A DNA stretch of 64,000 bases from contig OZ022576.1 of the NCBI GenBank assembly GCA_963669155.1, positions 20,953,052 through 21,017,051 on the forward strand. The letters are read 5' to 3'. Below are positions 1 to 11,014 of this stretch, piece by piece. Position 1 is the first letter of the stretch. Each line of letters starts with the position of its first letter. Position numbers and translations under genes: made by a program. Source of the stretch: Arbacia lixula (taxonomy: Eukaryota; Echinodermata; Echinoidea; Arbacioida; Arbaciidae). The notes below the pieces were generated by a model. That model saw nothing but the letters and a program-made list of their open reading frames with translations. It searched no databases and was not told the origin of the DNA.

Positions 1-755
1 TTCCTTTCCTCTGTTAGCAAAATGGGTCGTTATATCCACAAATACTTTAAGCTGTAATCCACACAGAATCTCCAAGTCCAAACTGTTTTGAATTTTGTTC
101 ATGTCGATTTCACTGACAGATTTGTAATGCTTTACGCTGACTTTTCCCTCCACTTTGAGCTTTCGAAGAACAGTTTTAAACACACGAGCTGACTTTACTG
201 TGCACTGCGGCGCCGTCTGTGCTGAGCTACTGTTAGTCAATTGATAGTCCGAGAACGCATTTTTATTTTGCGCATGCTAAAAATATTGATCACGCGTTAG
301 GACTGAGAGGAGTGAAGAGATCAGCGAAACCAAAAAAGTACTTTCACCTAGATTGTAACGAACTTTTCTTCTCAGTTGATCAGATGGGCAAAACTACGCT
401 TTATCACGTGATCAACTCTTGACCAATCCTATAGCAACATTCTTAGTATGTGGAATATGATTCTAACTATTTTCAATACTGCATATAAGGAAAAGCCCTT
501 CCATAAAGCACCGAGAGGCCACATTCTGATTTGTTTGCAGTCATATCTGCTTCCAGTCCAGTGTATTAGTGTATGAGACTGGAAGCAAACATGGCTGTGA
601 AAGGTTTTTTTATAATGTCGATGCACCATGTATTCTTGGACAACTTTCCCCTAGATGCAGCGTGGAGAGTTGAATCTTCTGGACCCAGCTGACACAGGGG
701 TTTCATCCTCATATAGTGCCTTCATCCTGTTTCTTTTATCCCCGTTTCTCTACAG
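1..755 (+). other. Intron upstream of the Testin-like last exon
   Basis: No coding exon is visible here. The 3' end is a good acceptor (pyrimidine tract at 721-750, then tacag). It contains an E-box (CACGTG) in an atcacgtgat context near 405. An imperfect hairpin is formed by tgcttccagtc at 548-558 and its reverse complement at 577-587. Confidence 0.6.
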
Positions 756-947
756 CTCTGCACCAGCTGCGGGCAGAAGATTGGTGCTGGTGTACCCCGT
801 CTCAGCCACAACAACCACCACTGGCACGCCGACGACGACTGCTTCCGCTGCTCAAACTGCAAGACCACCCTCATCGGCAGGTCCTTCCTCCCCAAGGAGA
901 AGTACATCTTCTGCTCCACCAAGTGCAAGAAGCAGCTGCTCAGATAA
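756..947 (+). CDS. TES: Testin-like LIM protein, last coding exon (third LIM domain)
   Basis: The exon encodes 63 residues ending at a TAA stop (945-947) and follows a pyrimidine-rich tract with a tacag acceptor at 751-755. It is one complete LIM zinc-binding domain. Candidate ligands are C2 and C5, H24 and C29, C32 and C35, then C53 and C57. The HWHADDDCF segment has the H-x4-C spacing typical of the third LIM domain in the Testin/Prickle family. The protein stops five residues after the last cysteine-containing motif (CKKQLLR), as Testin does; Prickle instead continues into a long tail. Testin proteins are PET-plus-three-LIM adaptors at actin structures and focal adhesions. The PET domain and LIM1-2 must lie upstream of this window. 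It converges on a Prickle gene. Another LIM protein with a terminal LIM domain cannot be fully excluded. Confidence 0.8.
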   Translation, partial: LCTSCGQKIGAGVPRLSHNNHHWHADDDCFRCSNCKTTLIGRSFLPKEKYIFCSTKCKKQLLR

Positions 948-1087
948 TCCAGCCTGGAAGAGAGAGGGAGGGATGGAGGATGGAGGGAGAGAAACCCATA
1001 GCGGGGGATGTACTAGATAGAACTGAACAGCCTGCCTGTATGCTCTGCAGATCCATGGTGTAGGGAGCACCGAAATGTGATTCTTCT

Positions 1088-1350
1088 GGTTCTACACTAT
1101 GTGGGTTCATTATGTTGCTATGATGATAGCAGTGACTCCCACGTTGTCATGACAACTGGTTCTACTCTTTGTCGGTTGAGTATGTTACCTTGATCACAGC
1201 AGTGACTCCCACATTGTCATGACAACTAGTTCTACTCTTTGTGGGTTCAGTTTGTTGCTATGATCATAGCAGTGACTCCCGTGTTGTCATGACAACTGGC
1301 TCTAGTCTTTGTTGGTTGAGTATGTTATGATGATCATAGCAACAACTCCC
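1088..1350. repeat. 70 bp tandem repeat, about 3.8 copies, with two palindromes per unit
   Basis: The motif agtgactccc recurs at 1131, 1201 and 1271, with a variant at 1341, giving an exact 70 bp period. Units begin at about 1088, 1158, 1228 and 1298. Each unit has a palindrome gttgtcatgacaac (perfect at 1143-1156 and 1283-1296). It also has a second one based on tgctatgatcatagca (perfect at 1256-1271). It begins about 140 bp after the Testin-like stop codon, so it probably lies in the 3' UTR. Confidence 0.9.
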
Positions 1351-1582
1351 ATTGAGAGTGCCTGAACAGTGAACTAACTTGAGTAATGTTGTTTTTTTAC
1401 CAGAAGCCTTCATAACAACAGATGTGATGGCACCACATTGGTACTACATAGGGACTTGACTAAAACAATTGCCAGCTGTGATTGGTTGGTCTCAGTACGA
1501 TCATCTTTAGCAAACATTGTCTGATTGGTAGTATACCTTTCTGCAACATCCACAGGTCTGACTTTACCAGACCTTGTCATTA

Positions 1583-2258
1583 GGGACCTTTCAATTTGGA
1601 CGTGCCGCCAGGCGTCACCGTGAATGACGTCACTTTTACGCACCGCGCATGCGTCAACGTCGGCCCCTCGGCTCAATACCCAATTTGAGAACGCGTTCAC
1701 CCAGGTTTTCACCAACCACCCAATTCACTCGCGCCGGGCTCATCCCGTGCTGTCTATGACGTTATACTCCTCTCGATATGGACGGTGCCGAAGGAAGATT
1801 ATGCTGAGTTACAGCAAATCAGTGGGAAGTTCAACTATTTCTCCTTTTATTTTTTTAAACAAAATATAAATAGCTATATTACCAAAAAGTTCATCTTCTT
1901 CTCACTTAACATGAGCGCGACTGATGTACCAACTACAGCCTGTCAGGTACCTGTTTGCTCTGTCATCTACCAAGTTGCAAATACACACTACAGTCCCTCA
2001 TATACATTTTAACCGCGCCCGTATACGTATTACCACCAGTGGGGAGATCAGTGATTGCCACGCGGGCCACCCACTGACCTCTATCCACCGATGATGGCGC
2101 GCGCTTTTCACAGGGGCCATGACGTCACTACGTTGACTAGACGTGACGCCTGAAATTGAAACGCATTTCAGGAGCGGCTCAACGTAGGGACTAAAGGCGT
2201 TGACATACGCCTGCCGCCGGGCGTCACATCACTCTCGTTCACCCAATCGAAAGGTCCC
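1583..2258. mobile_element. TA-flanked inverted-repeat element, about 676 bp
   Basis: The left end begins gggacctttcaatttgg and the right end is its near reverse complement (ccaatcgaaaggtccc). Both ends are bordered by TA (1581-1582 and 2259-2260); a 3 bp ATT duplication is an alternative reading. A second shared block follows inside each end (gccaggcgtcac on the left, gccgggcgtcac near the right). The element is CpG-rich compared with its surroundings and carries two perfect TGACGTCA motifs at 1625-1632 and 2120-2127. No transposase is visible, so it is probably non-autonomous. Confidence 0.7.
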
Positions 2259-4299
2259 TATTACAAAAGGATTCAGGGACACTGTACAGTCTATTACTCC
2301 ATGAGGGGCAGCATAATATCACAGGATGCAGCCAACACAAAAGGATGTATGTGGGACACCATTAAGTATGTTACTTCCACACATTCAAACCTGGTCATGT
2401 TCTGATGGACCAGTGTGTGTGTATGTTTGGTTTCTTTTCTCCAGTTTTGCAAGTGTAAGATCAAATGCTGTTACTATTTTGTATTAGCCCAGAGTATAGG
2501 CAAACAAGCCAGAAAGAGTGCATAACTAACTGTACACACTCACCCGATTATTTACAGATTCATATAAACAGAGAGGAAGAGATCAAAACAGCTTACAAGA
2601 AGTTGTGAAAGATCAACTCATTTTTCTGTTTTGTGATGCTAATACTGATGGTTAGGCAATCTGGGGCAAATTTCTAATATTATACAGTAGTTAAAATGAT
2701 TTGAGTCCTTGTTGTCATGACGATGTATGCATGATACAGCAGAGTGTACAGGCAGAGGCTTAACATTGAACACTTCAGACGGAACTAGCATTCAACAGAG
2801 GAAGTATTTCTATTCCTTATGGTGTACATGTTCCTCAAATTGTGTTCCCATTTTTTCATGAAGCTGTAAATGATTCCATGTTGTGTATATTGAACAGAAT
2901 TTATATTCTCCTGAAAGTGCTGTCTTTTGCTTGTAAAGTCGTACAGTAGACTACAGGCCTAATGAAATGAATATATGGTTTGTGTTATAGATGTGGTTGA
3001 ATTTTTATTGAAACTGTCCAGCATACAGTACATGTTCTGTGTTGCAGCGTGACAATGTTGGAGCAACGATTTTTTGAAAATGTCATATGCAGTAGTTTTC
3101 CAATTTTATTTGTGTTGGTTTGAGAATGAGAGTGAGTTTATGGTTATAAATAGTGAGTAAATGAATTTCAAAGTCTGAAATTTCTGTTATATCATTATAT
3201 TAGATATGAAAGGTGGATTTTATGAGTACTTGTACATTTCAGTTCTGTATTTCATATCAAATATGAATTTCCTGTGAGTGTAATTGTAAATCAAAATGAT
3301 GACAATTAATGCAATTATTACACAGAAAATCCATGTGACCATAAGCCATAGAAAGGTACAATGTACACAAAAAGAAGCTATACCAGAACAATATATTATA
3401 CATGGATCACTCGTGTTACTTTTTTTTTTTACCACCAAATGTTTTATTCCTTCCTGATTGTATGAAGTATTTCACAGTAGTATGATACTGTGTAGAGCAG
3501 AAGATGAAATACACACATGCTATGATTGTGTTTATTTTTTATAAATGTCGTAGCCCTCATTTCCTGGTTCTGAGTGATTTCAATGCTGCTCATGACATTA
3601 CTTCCCCAATTTTCGAAGCACTCTATAAAATATGGATTCCATGTGAGTGCTTCATTGTAATGACATTACTTGGTGCATACTTTTGCCTCAGGCAGTTTTA
3701 AGTTTCGCAGTTTGGCCAAAGAAATTTGATTTGTTCGCATTTCTTGATCTTGATCATTCCATACTTTGTTGTAAGCACTATCACCTTATTAACTATGTGC
3801 CCATCAGTGTATGCTTCGTAAAATCCTATCACTTTCTCATATTGTACAGAAGTGCCTTTCTCATAATTTCCCCCGCTCTGGTGAAACTGTAGTTTTGTTT
3901 GCTTGTCTTTATGTAATGTTGTTCTATGTAGACTATGACCAAGCTGCTGAAAACCGTTTGCTGTGATATTAGTTCTCCGACACATTCTCCAACTGCTAAA
4001 TATTGAGTTTCCTTCCTTGAAAAGGAGGAAGTATTTCTAAATACATATATACCCATTTTGGCAATGTAGAATGATCTTCCCTTTCTCGGTTCCTCAATAC
4101 GACATACGCACAAGAAATAGCTTCCTTAGGCCACTTCCTGTGTAATTTCTCTGTTATGACCGTAATGCAATGAATGATATAAATCTCACCTTAATTATTT
4201 TTGTACATTTTCATACTTACTGTCCATCTGTATATAATGCCTATATGACGAAGAGAGATTGGGTAAGTGCTGCCTTGTACAGATCAATGTCAGCATTAA

Positions 4300-4440
4300 A
4301 GGGAAACTCCACCATGCAGTTTGAATGGTTATGATTATATAAATGAAGGTTTGAAGACAATTCACAATTTATCAAATCCGTCACTAATTTGTGTTTCTGA
4401 TTTTATTAAACCCACCTTACCTTCAGGGTGAACTTTCCAT
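4300..4440. mobile_element. TTAA-flanked MITE, 141 bp (piggyBac-type target site)
   Basis: TTAA occurs at 4296-4299 and 4441-4444. The inner ends are imperfect inverted repeats: agggaaactccacc on the left, and ggtgaactttccat on the right. A TTAA target duplication is the hallmark of piggyBac-superfamily insertions. There is no coding capacity. It lies in the Testin-like 3' UTR or intergenic region. Confidence 0.6.
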
Positions 4441-5748
4441 TTAAAGCTATACATGTACTACTACGTACAGTAGTTGTTGGTGTTCTTTGAGTAACATATG
4501 TGAAGATGTATTGAAGTTTCAAGTATGTTAACACATCTAAGAAGCATTTGCCTTTTTAACTTTACTTCTTCCTGTGCTATGCTGTGTATTTTTTATCTTC
4601 AATTTTTAGCAGACAAGAGCAAAGGAGAAGAGCCTTATGATATCACTTGCCTGGAGAGATGGAGAGAAGCTTCAGCCTGTCAGCCTGTTATTCTTTCTTC
4701 TCCAAATTCTTATGGACCAATTCATCAGCTTGCTCTTGTATAAGATTAATAGGTGTATATGTGTTTAAGTTATAAACTTTGGATTTTAGGTCTTTGCACT
4801 CTGAAATAATCTGTATTGCAATATAGGCTAGAACAGAATAACAGAATTTTCCTTTGAAATATTACTTTATAACATATAAATCTACTGACATCACTTACTA
4901 ACTTATCGGTAGTCAAGAACATATTAATGAAGGATGTGCAAGTCAGTGCTCAATGCTGCACAGGTTCATACCAGTAGAGCGCCATCTTGTGATGACTTGA
5001 GAGAGCATTGTGGGCTCCTTTGTTCATTTGCCTTTCCTCAAGACTTTCAGAGAAAATGTAATGATGGGGTTAAGTTTGTCTGATATGTGGCCATTGTGGT
5101 TCAACATACGAACGCATCCCGTGCTCTGCCTCGCTTTAGGATTGGAACAAAGAAATACCAGTAGATTTGTTTACACATGAGAAAAGGTGAACTAAATCTA
5201 ATACAAGTATCTATTACTTTTGCCTTTGAAATAAGAAAGCTATCATATATGAGAGGCAGCTGCTTGCTTATAAGTGCATGTTACATATTGATATATAATA
5301 AATTGTGACACAGATGTAGTTTCAAATTGCAGACATGATTCATTTTTCATCACTTAATTTTTTTATATTTAAGCTCCTGTTCACCAAAGTGCGTGCTATT
5401 ATGCACCACAAATTTTTATAAGATCAGTTTTCACTTGTTCTGTTTATAAATTTTATGAAATTTTGAATTTATTGTTATTCACTATTCTATGTACTGGTTT
5501 ACAGACATGTATGTAGTTTGCTCAATGTTCTGTATTATCTTTGTACAGGTCGGATATCAGAAAATCATGCATTAAAGATGTTATCTTTTCTCACCAAGAA
5601 GCTTGTCTAATTGTCTTGTCGTTTTACCCGACTGTTATGTGTTTCAATACCAAAGTTTCAGTATTCAGTCAAACCTGTCTTCATGCTTTGCTTCTTCAAC
5701 ATCATTGCAGACATTATTCCACAGTATAACCACTATCCTGATTGCGCA

Positions 5749-6080
5749 TATTTTTTTTACACCAGAGTTCTGCCATAATCGCGATAAAATTCAAGAAAAA
5801 CAGTGGTGTATGAGTCTAACTCGTCAGCGCACACATACGCAGCCTACACCTATAAGGTGCTAATGCACTTTGGTATCCCACTGATTTTATGAATTCGAAC
5901 CCTGACCCTGACCCTAAACCTAATTCTAAACTCATGCATATAGCTAGCAGTAAGCATGCGTAGCAGACTCAGCTAGCTCAGCAATCTAAATTTGCCGCGG
6001 CGGTGCGAGTAAGACTTGTGCACCGCTGGTTTTCTTGAATTTTATCGCAAATATGGCAGAATTCTGGTGTAAAAAAAATA
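5749..6080. mobile_element. Inverted-repeat element with about 60 bp arms, TA-bounded
   Basis: The arms at 5749-5808 and 6021-6080 are reverse complements with about 5 mismatches in 60. Each outer edge is TA followed by a T8 (or A8) run and an acaccag/ctggtgt block, suggesting a TA target site. The spacer contains a short ccctgaccctgaccctaaacc array. No coding capacity is visible. Confidence 0.65.
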
Positions 6081-8864
6081 CAGTTATTTGCATCCTGGTC
6101 ATCCTTACTAGGATTACCATTCTAACATTATCTTCATCTTCATCACCTTAATTTTCATTATCTTTATCATACTTATGATTATTCTTTGCCATCCTTATCC
6201 TCATCATACTCATCTTCATTATCATCATCATTGTCTTCTTTGCCATTAAAATCATCATCACTATCCTTGGCATCACTAATACAACATCTTCACATCATTC
6301 TAGTCACAGTCTCGAGCAGGTCTGCAACATTCCATCAGACCAATACATTCTTTACATGTCTCCGCACTCAACAAAATTTAAGCAAATGGTGACAGGTTGA
6401 TGTTAACTAATGAAATGGATGAATTTATTTTGCTCTTTGCTTTCATATCTCTGCATACTCTTGGAAAACTGAAACGGACAATGATGGGGCTTTCCCATGG
6501 AGAAGCACCAATATTTCACTACAATGACATTAAAAGCATCTAACATGTCCAACACAAACATCTCTTTAATCGTGAAACAAGAATAAATAACAAAGATATT
6601 TTCTATCTCTAGTGTGTATTCATATAAAGTTTGGCTACCAGTTCTTGTACATACATTGACTGTTTTGGTAATAAACCATTTTGAATATTGAAATCCAATC
6701 AGTCTTCGCATCTTTATGTTTTTGTATGATATTTTACAAGTGCAGGTACATATATTTGCAATTAAGTTATAATAATATTTACAAGTACATTATGAGTTAT
6801 ATATTCTTTCTATTTATTTATAAGTAATGTACAGAGTTGATAAATTATCCATGGAAAGTTGTTTCAGGTAAAACACACAATCTCGCAACACAATACACTT
6901 GTACCATGACAACAGATACATGGAGCGAATGTCTCAGTGAATACATTTTCAAGATGACTGATTTAAGTACTTTAGAAACGGAGAACAGCAATACAAGGTC
7001 ATTAGAGGCAGAGTCAAAAGTTAAGAAATCACAACATCAATTTTGGCGATGGAGCAGTCCACATGGCAGATAGTTTAGTTCACATTACAAAAGGAAAAAA
7101 ACTAACAGCAAGCAAATGAGCACACCCTTCATGTGTGGTGTGAATAAATTCGGCTTAATATAAGCATTTTTCATCACATGCACGCTTCATCATCGATATG
7201 AAATTCTTCTTACAGGACAGTGTTATGAGGTCCTAAAAGGTAGTGTATCCCAATTACAGGTATAAAATCATCTTATGTTTAATAAATGCGACAGTACATA
7301 GAAATTGGATGCTCAGGAACTTCAGTGGACATATCAAGTCAAACTCACTTGAAAATATATTGAATTATATTGACCTCACATTACCAATTGACAGGCCGGC
7401 TAAATGTAGTCTCTTGTACTAACAGCTTTACTTTGAAAAATCCTCTCTATCACATTAATACCAAACAAAAAGGGGATTTCTGTAAATTTTACATTGATTT
7501 GCATTTAAAAATGATGTCGGGCATGAAATGCAACCTACAAAGTCGTTGAGCCTTCACGCATGATTGACATGCCACATCCCTGTAAAGGTTCATATTCACA
7601 TCATGGTCCTATAGGGTGTTCCTGTAGTTTATGAAAATGGTAAAACATTGGGCAATGTTTGCTAAAGGCATACACAGACTTAACACTCTCAGTAGCATGG
7701 GTACACACAAACCCAATGAGGATTGCATGGCTTGAGCATGGAGTAAGGGAAAGCAAAGTGGGGATGAAATAATGAAATGCAGGACAAGCTTAAAGAAAGT
7801 TACACGTCTCTGAAGATCTTAATCATTAGCCCTGAATGGGACGCTGCTACTGTGATTGGTCAGCGGGTGACATGGTGGTCATTGGCTAGTTTGTGGGTCA
7901 ATGACATCCCCGAAGACATGTCACATGATGGCTACTTATAGATATAAGGGATTAAAGGATGTGCTAGGTTGGACAATAGGAGCTGCCCATGGAGGATTCT
8001 AGGGTTAGGGTTAGGGTTATAGCATTTAAAAAAATAAAGTGTAAAATAGAGTAACAGACTGACAAAAATAAACAATCGTAATTTAAATCATATACCCATG
8101 ATTAGGATTGCACTGTATTGAACATTACATAATTTTCTGTGTATCTTTCATCAAACATAACATTCCTGCGTAGACAGAAGACCATGATAAAGTCGCAAGT
8201 TGCTCCATGTTACAGATTAAAAATTGACATAAATGTTGAGCCTCCTTAGGATTCTTCTCTCACAGATTAAGAATCCTCTCACTTAGGAAAGCACGTTGCG
8301 TCACCAAGTAAGTTTTTTCTTTCAAGGTGCCTGCCTGGTGACCTTTGCAATATTTTAAGTAACACATTTTAAGTAAGTGATGCGCAGCATGAGCAAAATG
8401 TTTCAATGATCAGTTGTATTTTCAATGACATCCAACAATATTGACATATTCCTCAATTACTATTATTGTCCATTTGTTCATACAGTTTAATTATATAGTA
8501 AAATAAAATATGAGAGATTTCCCTATACCCTTCCCTACCTGCAAAAATTTTTTATGTCAACATCATCATATTCCATTTTTACTAGTAAGTACACTGCATA
8601 TTGCATGGTTTTTTCGTTTTTAAAAGCAAGACGACATATACTCTTCACCACAGCTTATGCAGATAGATCTGTGTAAAAAAATATGTTGAAAACATGTGTA
8701 ATGTTAATCTTTGAAGTTATTTCTGGAATACAGCAGTTATGACATTGAGCAATGAATACCACACCAGGCAGGGTTTTAAGAATACATCTAAAAAGGTAAT
8801 ACAAAAACATTACCACAATACACGTCCAGGAGCAGACATTCCTGTAATGTTAAGTTCACAACAT

Positions 8865-10406
8865 TTACGAGACAGCACAGTTGCCCTTTTTCTTGGAGCG
8901 TGACTTCTTCTTCTTGCCATCCTTAGGGTAGTGGACGGTGGGCAGGGTGTTGATCTGCACCCTGGTGGGGCCCCGTTCCACGTACCGGATCCTCGGACCC
9001 GTACTCGTGTTGGAGTGCGGCGAACTCACAAAGTAGTCGTCATCGTCGTCAGAGGAAGAGGATGAATAGTAGTAGTCGTCCTCGTATTTGTACTTGCCAC
9101 GCTCGTACCGCATTTGTGATGACACAGTCCTGGGCATGCGAGAACCATCCCGCATCCTCTCCGAGTGGTACATATCGGCGCTGCGGTCGAAGCCAGAGAC
9201 CGATCTGGGCATGTCGTGGTGCCGCCTCTTCGGGCTGTAGCGCTCACCACCCTCAGACTTAATGGACGCTCTCCGCTGCATCTCCTTGCGGTGCGACACC
9301 GGCTCCAGCTCCTCATAATTGTCTGTGAGTTTGTTATGGTAGCTCTCGCTGCGCATGCGGTTGTTCTGCTGTTGGGGTGGTTCCTCGTACCGGTGTTCTG
9401 AGTAACCATGGTGATCATTCCTGCTGTAGGAGTGGTGCTGCGGGTTCTTCTGCCAGGGCTGTGCCTGCCACTGCTGGTCGTACCTCTGCTGGTCATGCCT
9501 CTGTTGATCATACCGTGGAGCCTCCTGCCTCCCTACGCCACCCTCCTGCCAGGGGCTAGTGTAGCCAGACCCTTGCTGGGTCTGCGTCTGATATCGCTTG
9601 TGTTGAGGGGTGCTGACGGTCGCTGCCTGCACCAACCGTGCCCCACCGATGGTGTTGGTGGCTGTTCGGAAGTCAATCTCTCCTTTTCCCCTGGAGTCCA
9701 CCTGTGTGTACGGTACAACGGGGCGCGGGGGCGGCTGCGGCCTGCTGTCGCGCTCCGACCTTTGACCCCTGTGAACGGAAAGATTCTGTGAGGATGAGCT
9801 GTTAGCCTTCCTGCGCCTATCCTGCATTGCACTCCTGGGCCGGTCATAGTTCGTAGAGGAGCCGTTCCTCAGGTCTGGCAGCGACCTCCTGGAGAGGTCC
9901 TTCTTCCTCCTCAGGGAAGTGTCCCGCCCGGTATCAGATGCAGCCATGCTGAGATTATCCAGGTTCAGGGTCTCCAGGTTGATGGGCCTCCTGCTCCTGC
10001 ACTCATTCTCACTGTGAGGCTCGGGCGCTACATGCAGATTGGCCTTGCCATCCCTGCCTGGGAGCTCCCCGCGACTACACGTACTGCTGCAGTAGATGAG
10101 TCCATGTTTGGGCAAGAAGGGTCGCCCCAGCAACGACCGATGACACGTGCAGCAGGAGAAACACTTCTCGGTGGCGTGCCAGTGCTGGCCCTCATGTGAC
10201 ATCTGGCCCTGGTCCACCCCGATGGCTTCCCCGCAGGCATCGCAATACTCAGCAAACAGGCTCTCGAAGCACTGGCAGCAGTAGGGGTGACCCTCCCTCA
10301 TGATGTAGCGCTGCCCACCAAGCTGGGCGTCACACTCAAAGCAGCAGAAGTGCTTCATGTGCCAGCTACGCCCCTCAGCCTCCGTACACTCATCTGCAAA
10401 GATGAT
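8865..10406 (-). CDS. PRICKLE: Prickle last coding exon: LIM2-LIM3, tail and CaaX box
   Basis: The exon encodes 513 residues plus the stop. It opens [20 protein letters not shown], completing LIM2. LIM3 follows ([40 protein letters not shown]). The remaining 400 or so residues are basic and low-complexity, with Arg/Ser runs, a Gln-rich stretch of RYDQQ-like pentapeptides and a Tyr/Ser/Asp run ([15 protein letters not shown]). The end is [13 protein letters not shown] is a CaaX motif with terminal serine, predicted to be farnesylated, as in other Prickle proteins where lipidation supports membrane localisation. The lysine-rich stretch before it would help membrane binding. The exon is clearly more GC-rich than its flanks. 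Confidence 0.96.
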   Translation of the reverse strand: MIFADECTEAEGRSWHMKHFCCFECDAQLGGQRYIMREGHPYCCQCFESLFAEYCDACGEAIGVDQGQMSHEGQHWHATEKCFSCCTCHRSLLGRPFLPKHGLIYCSSTCSRGELPGRDGKANLHVAPEPHSENECRSRRPINLETLNLDNLSMAASDTGRDTSLRRKKDLSRRSLPDLRNGSSTNYDRPRSAMQDRRRKANSSSSQNLSVHRGQRSERDSRPQPPPRPVVPYTQVDSRGKGEIDFRTATNTIGGARLVQAATVSTPQHKRYQTQTQQGSGYTSPWQEGGVGRQEAPRYDQQRHDQQRYDQQWQAQPWQKNPQHHSYSRNDHHGYSEHRYEEPPQQQNNRMRSESYHNKLTDNYEELEPVSHRKEMQRRASIKSEGGERYSPKRRHHDMPRSVSGFDRSADMYHSERMRDGSRMPRTVSSQMRYERGKYKYEDDYYYSSSSSDDDDDYFVSSPHSNTSTGPRIRYVERGPTRVQINTLPTVHYPKDGKKKKSRSKKKGNCAVS

Positions 10407-10810
10407 CTAATAAAAGGGAGAAGACACAAAGCAAAATTAGAAATTATGGCCAATTGAAATTCACATAATGAATACCAGTAAGCACTACTACCCTGATAAT
10501 CAGATTCTATCACTTCTACAAATATTAGTTTATTATAAAACTCAATTCACATTCATTGTTAATCATTCATATTTAACATCATTGCTTCAGAGATTAACAA
10601 TTAACAAAATAAACAATACAGTGAATATGTTGATACTTGTTGATATCCCATAATTCTCACTAATAATGCGAGGTTGAAACATTAATATTTAAATTGCACT
10701 AAGTGTGGTGTGTGTGAATGCGCCTACTGGCATTGATTGGTGTTTGCATACTAGATTAGACCCCCTGAGCATAAAGGTGAGTTCACATAGCAAGATACAT
10801 TCCCACTGAC
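10407..10810 (-). other. Prickle intron (LIM2 split), 404 bp
   Basis: This short AT-rich intron has a GT donor at 10810-10809 and ends cttttattag at 10407. Nothing else is evident in it. Confidence 0.85.
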
Positions 10811-11014
10811 CTCATCGCAGGCTGCGCAGCGTGGCTTGAGGGACTCTGCATGGTGCCTGCCGCAGTAGACCTTGCCCTCCCGATGGAAGTAGATGAGGTC
10901 GACCAGCAGCTCCTGGCAGACACAGCAGATGAAGCAGCCAGGATGCCAGGAGGTATGGGGGCCTGCCCTGGTAGCAAACACAGCAATGTCACCAGCCTTG
11001 ATACCACAGCCACA
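10811..11014 (-). CDS. PRICKLE: Prickle exon: LIM1 and start of LIM2
   Basis: The 68 codons follow a cctgacag acceptor and precede a gtcagtg donor, phase 0. LIM1 reads [18 protein letters not shown], then [12 protein letters not shown], then VYCGRHHAE, which gives the expected zinc ligands. The exon ends PRCAACDE, opening LIM2, which continues IIFADEC in the last exon. The wording is strongly Prickle-like, including GDIAVFA and ELLVDLIYF. Confidence 0.95.

Larger units (their letters stand above)
948..8864. other. Convergent interval: 3' UTRs of Testin-like and Prickle genes plus intergenic DNA
   Basis: The stretch lies between two facing stop codons and contains no convincing coding exon. 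It should hold both 3' UTRs. Poly(A) signal candidates are AATAAA at 5297-5302 on the plus strand, and ATTAAA at 8486-8491 and AATAAA at 6813-6818 on the minus strand. It also holds a 70 bp palindromic tandem repeat and at least three inverted-repeat elements, listed separately. A small hairpin has arms at 8248-8256 and 8269-8277. Confidence 0.6.

Noticed and set aside
655-1070. Other open frames overlapping the Testin-like exon on both strands
   Set aside because: They are frame shadows of the LIM exon; only the frame from 756 gives a zinc-binding domain and a sensible stop.
5880-5925. gggttcgaattc on the minus strand as a tRNA T-loop/B box
   Set aside because: No cloverleaf partner stems are present, and the neighbouring sequence is a ccctga/ccctaa short repeat.
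8000-8019. Interstitial telomeric repeat (ttaggg)
   Set aside because: Only about three units, too short to infer a telomere fusion.
9026-10255. Several open frames of 60-160 codons across the Prickle last exon
   Set aside because: They arise from the GC-rich, low-complexity composition of the real exon on the minus strand.
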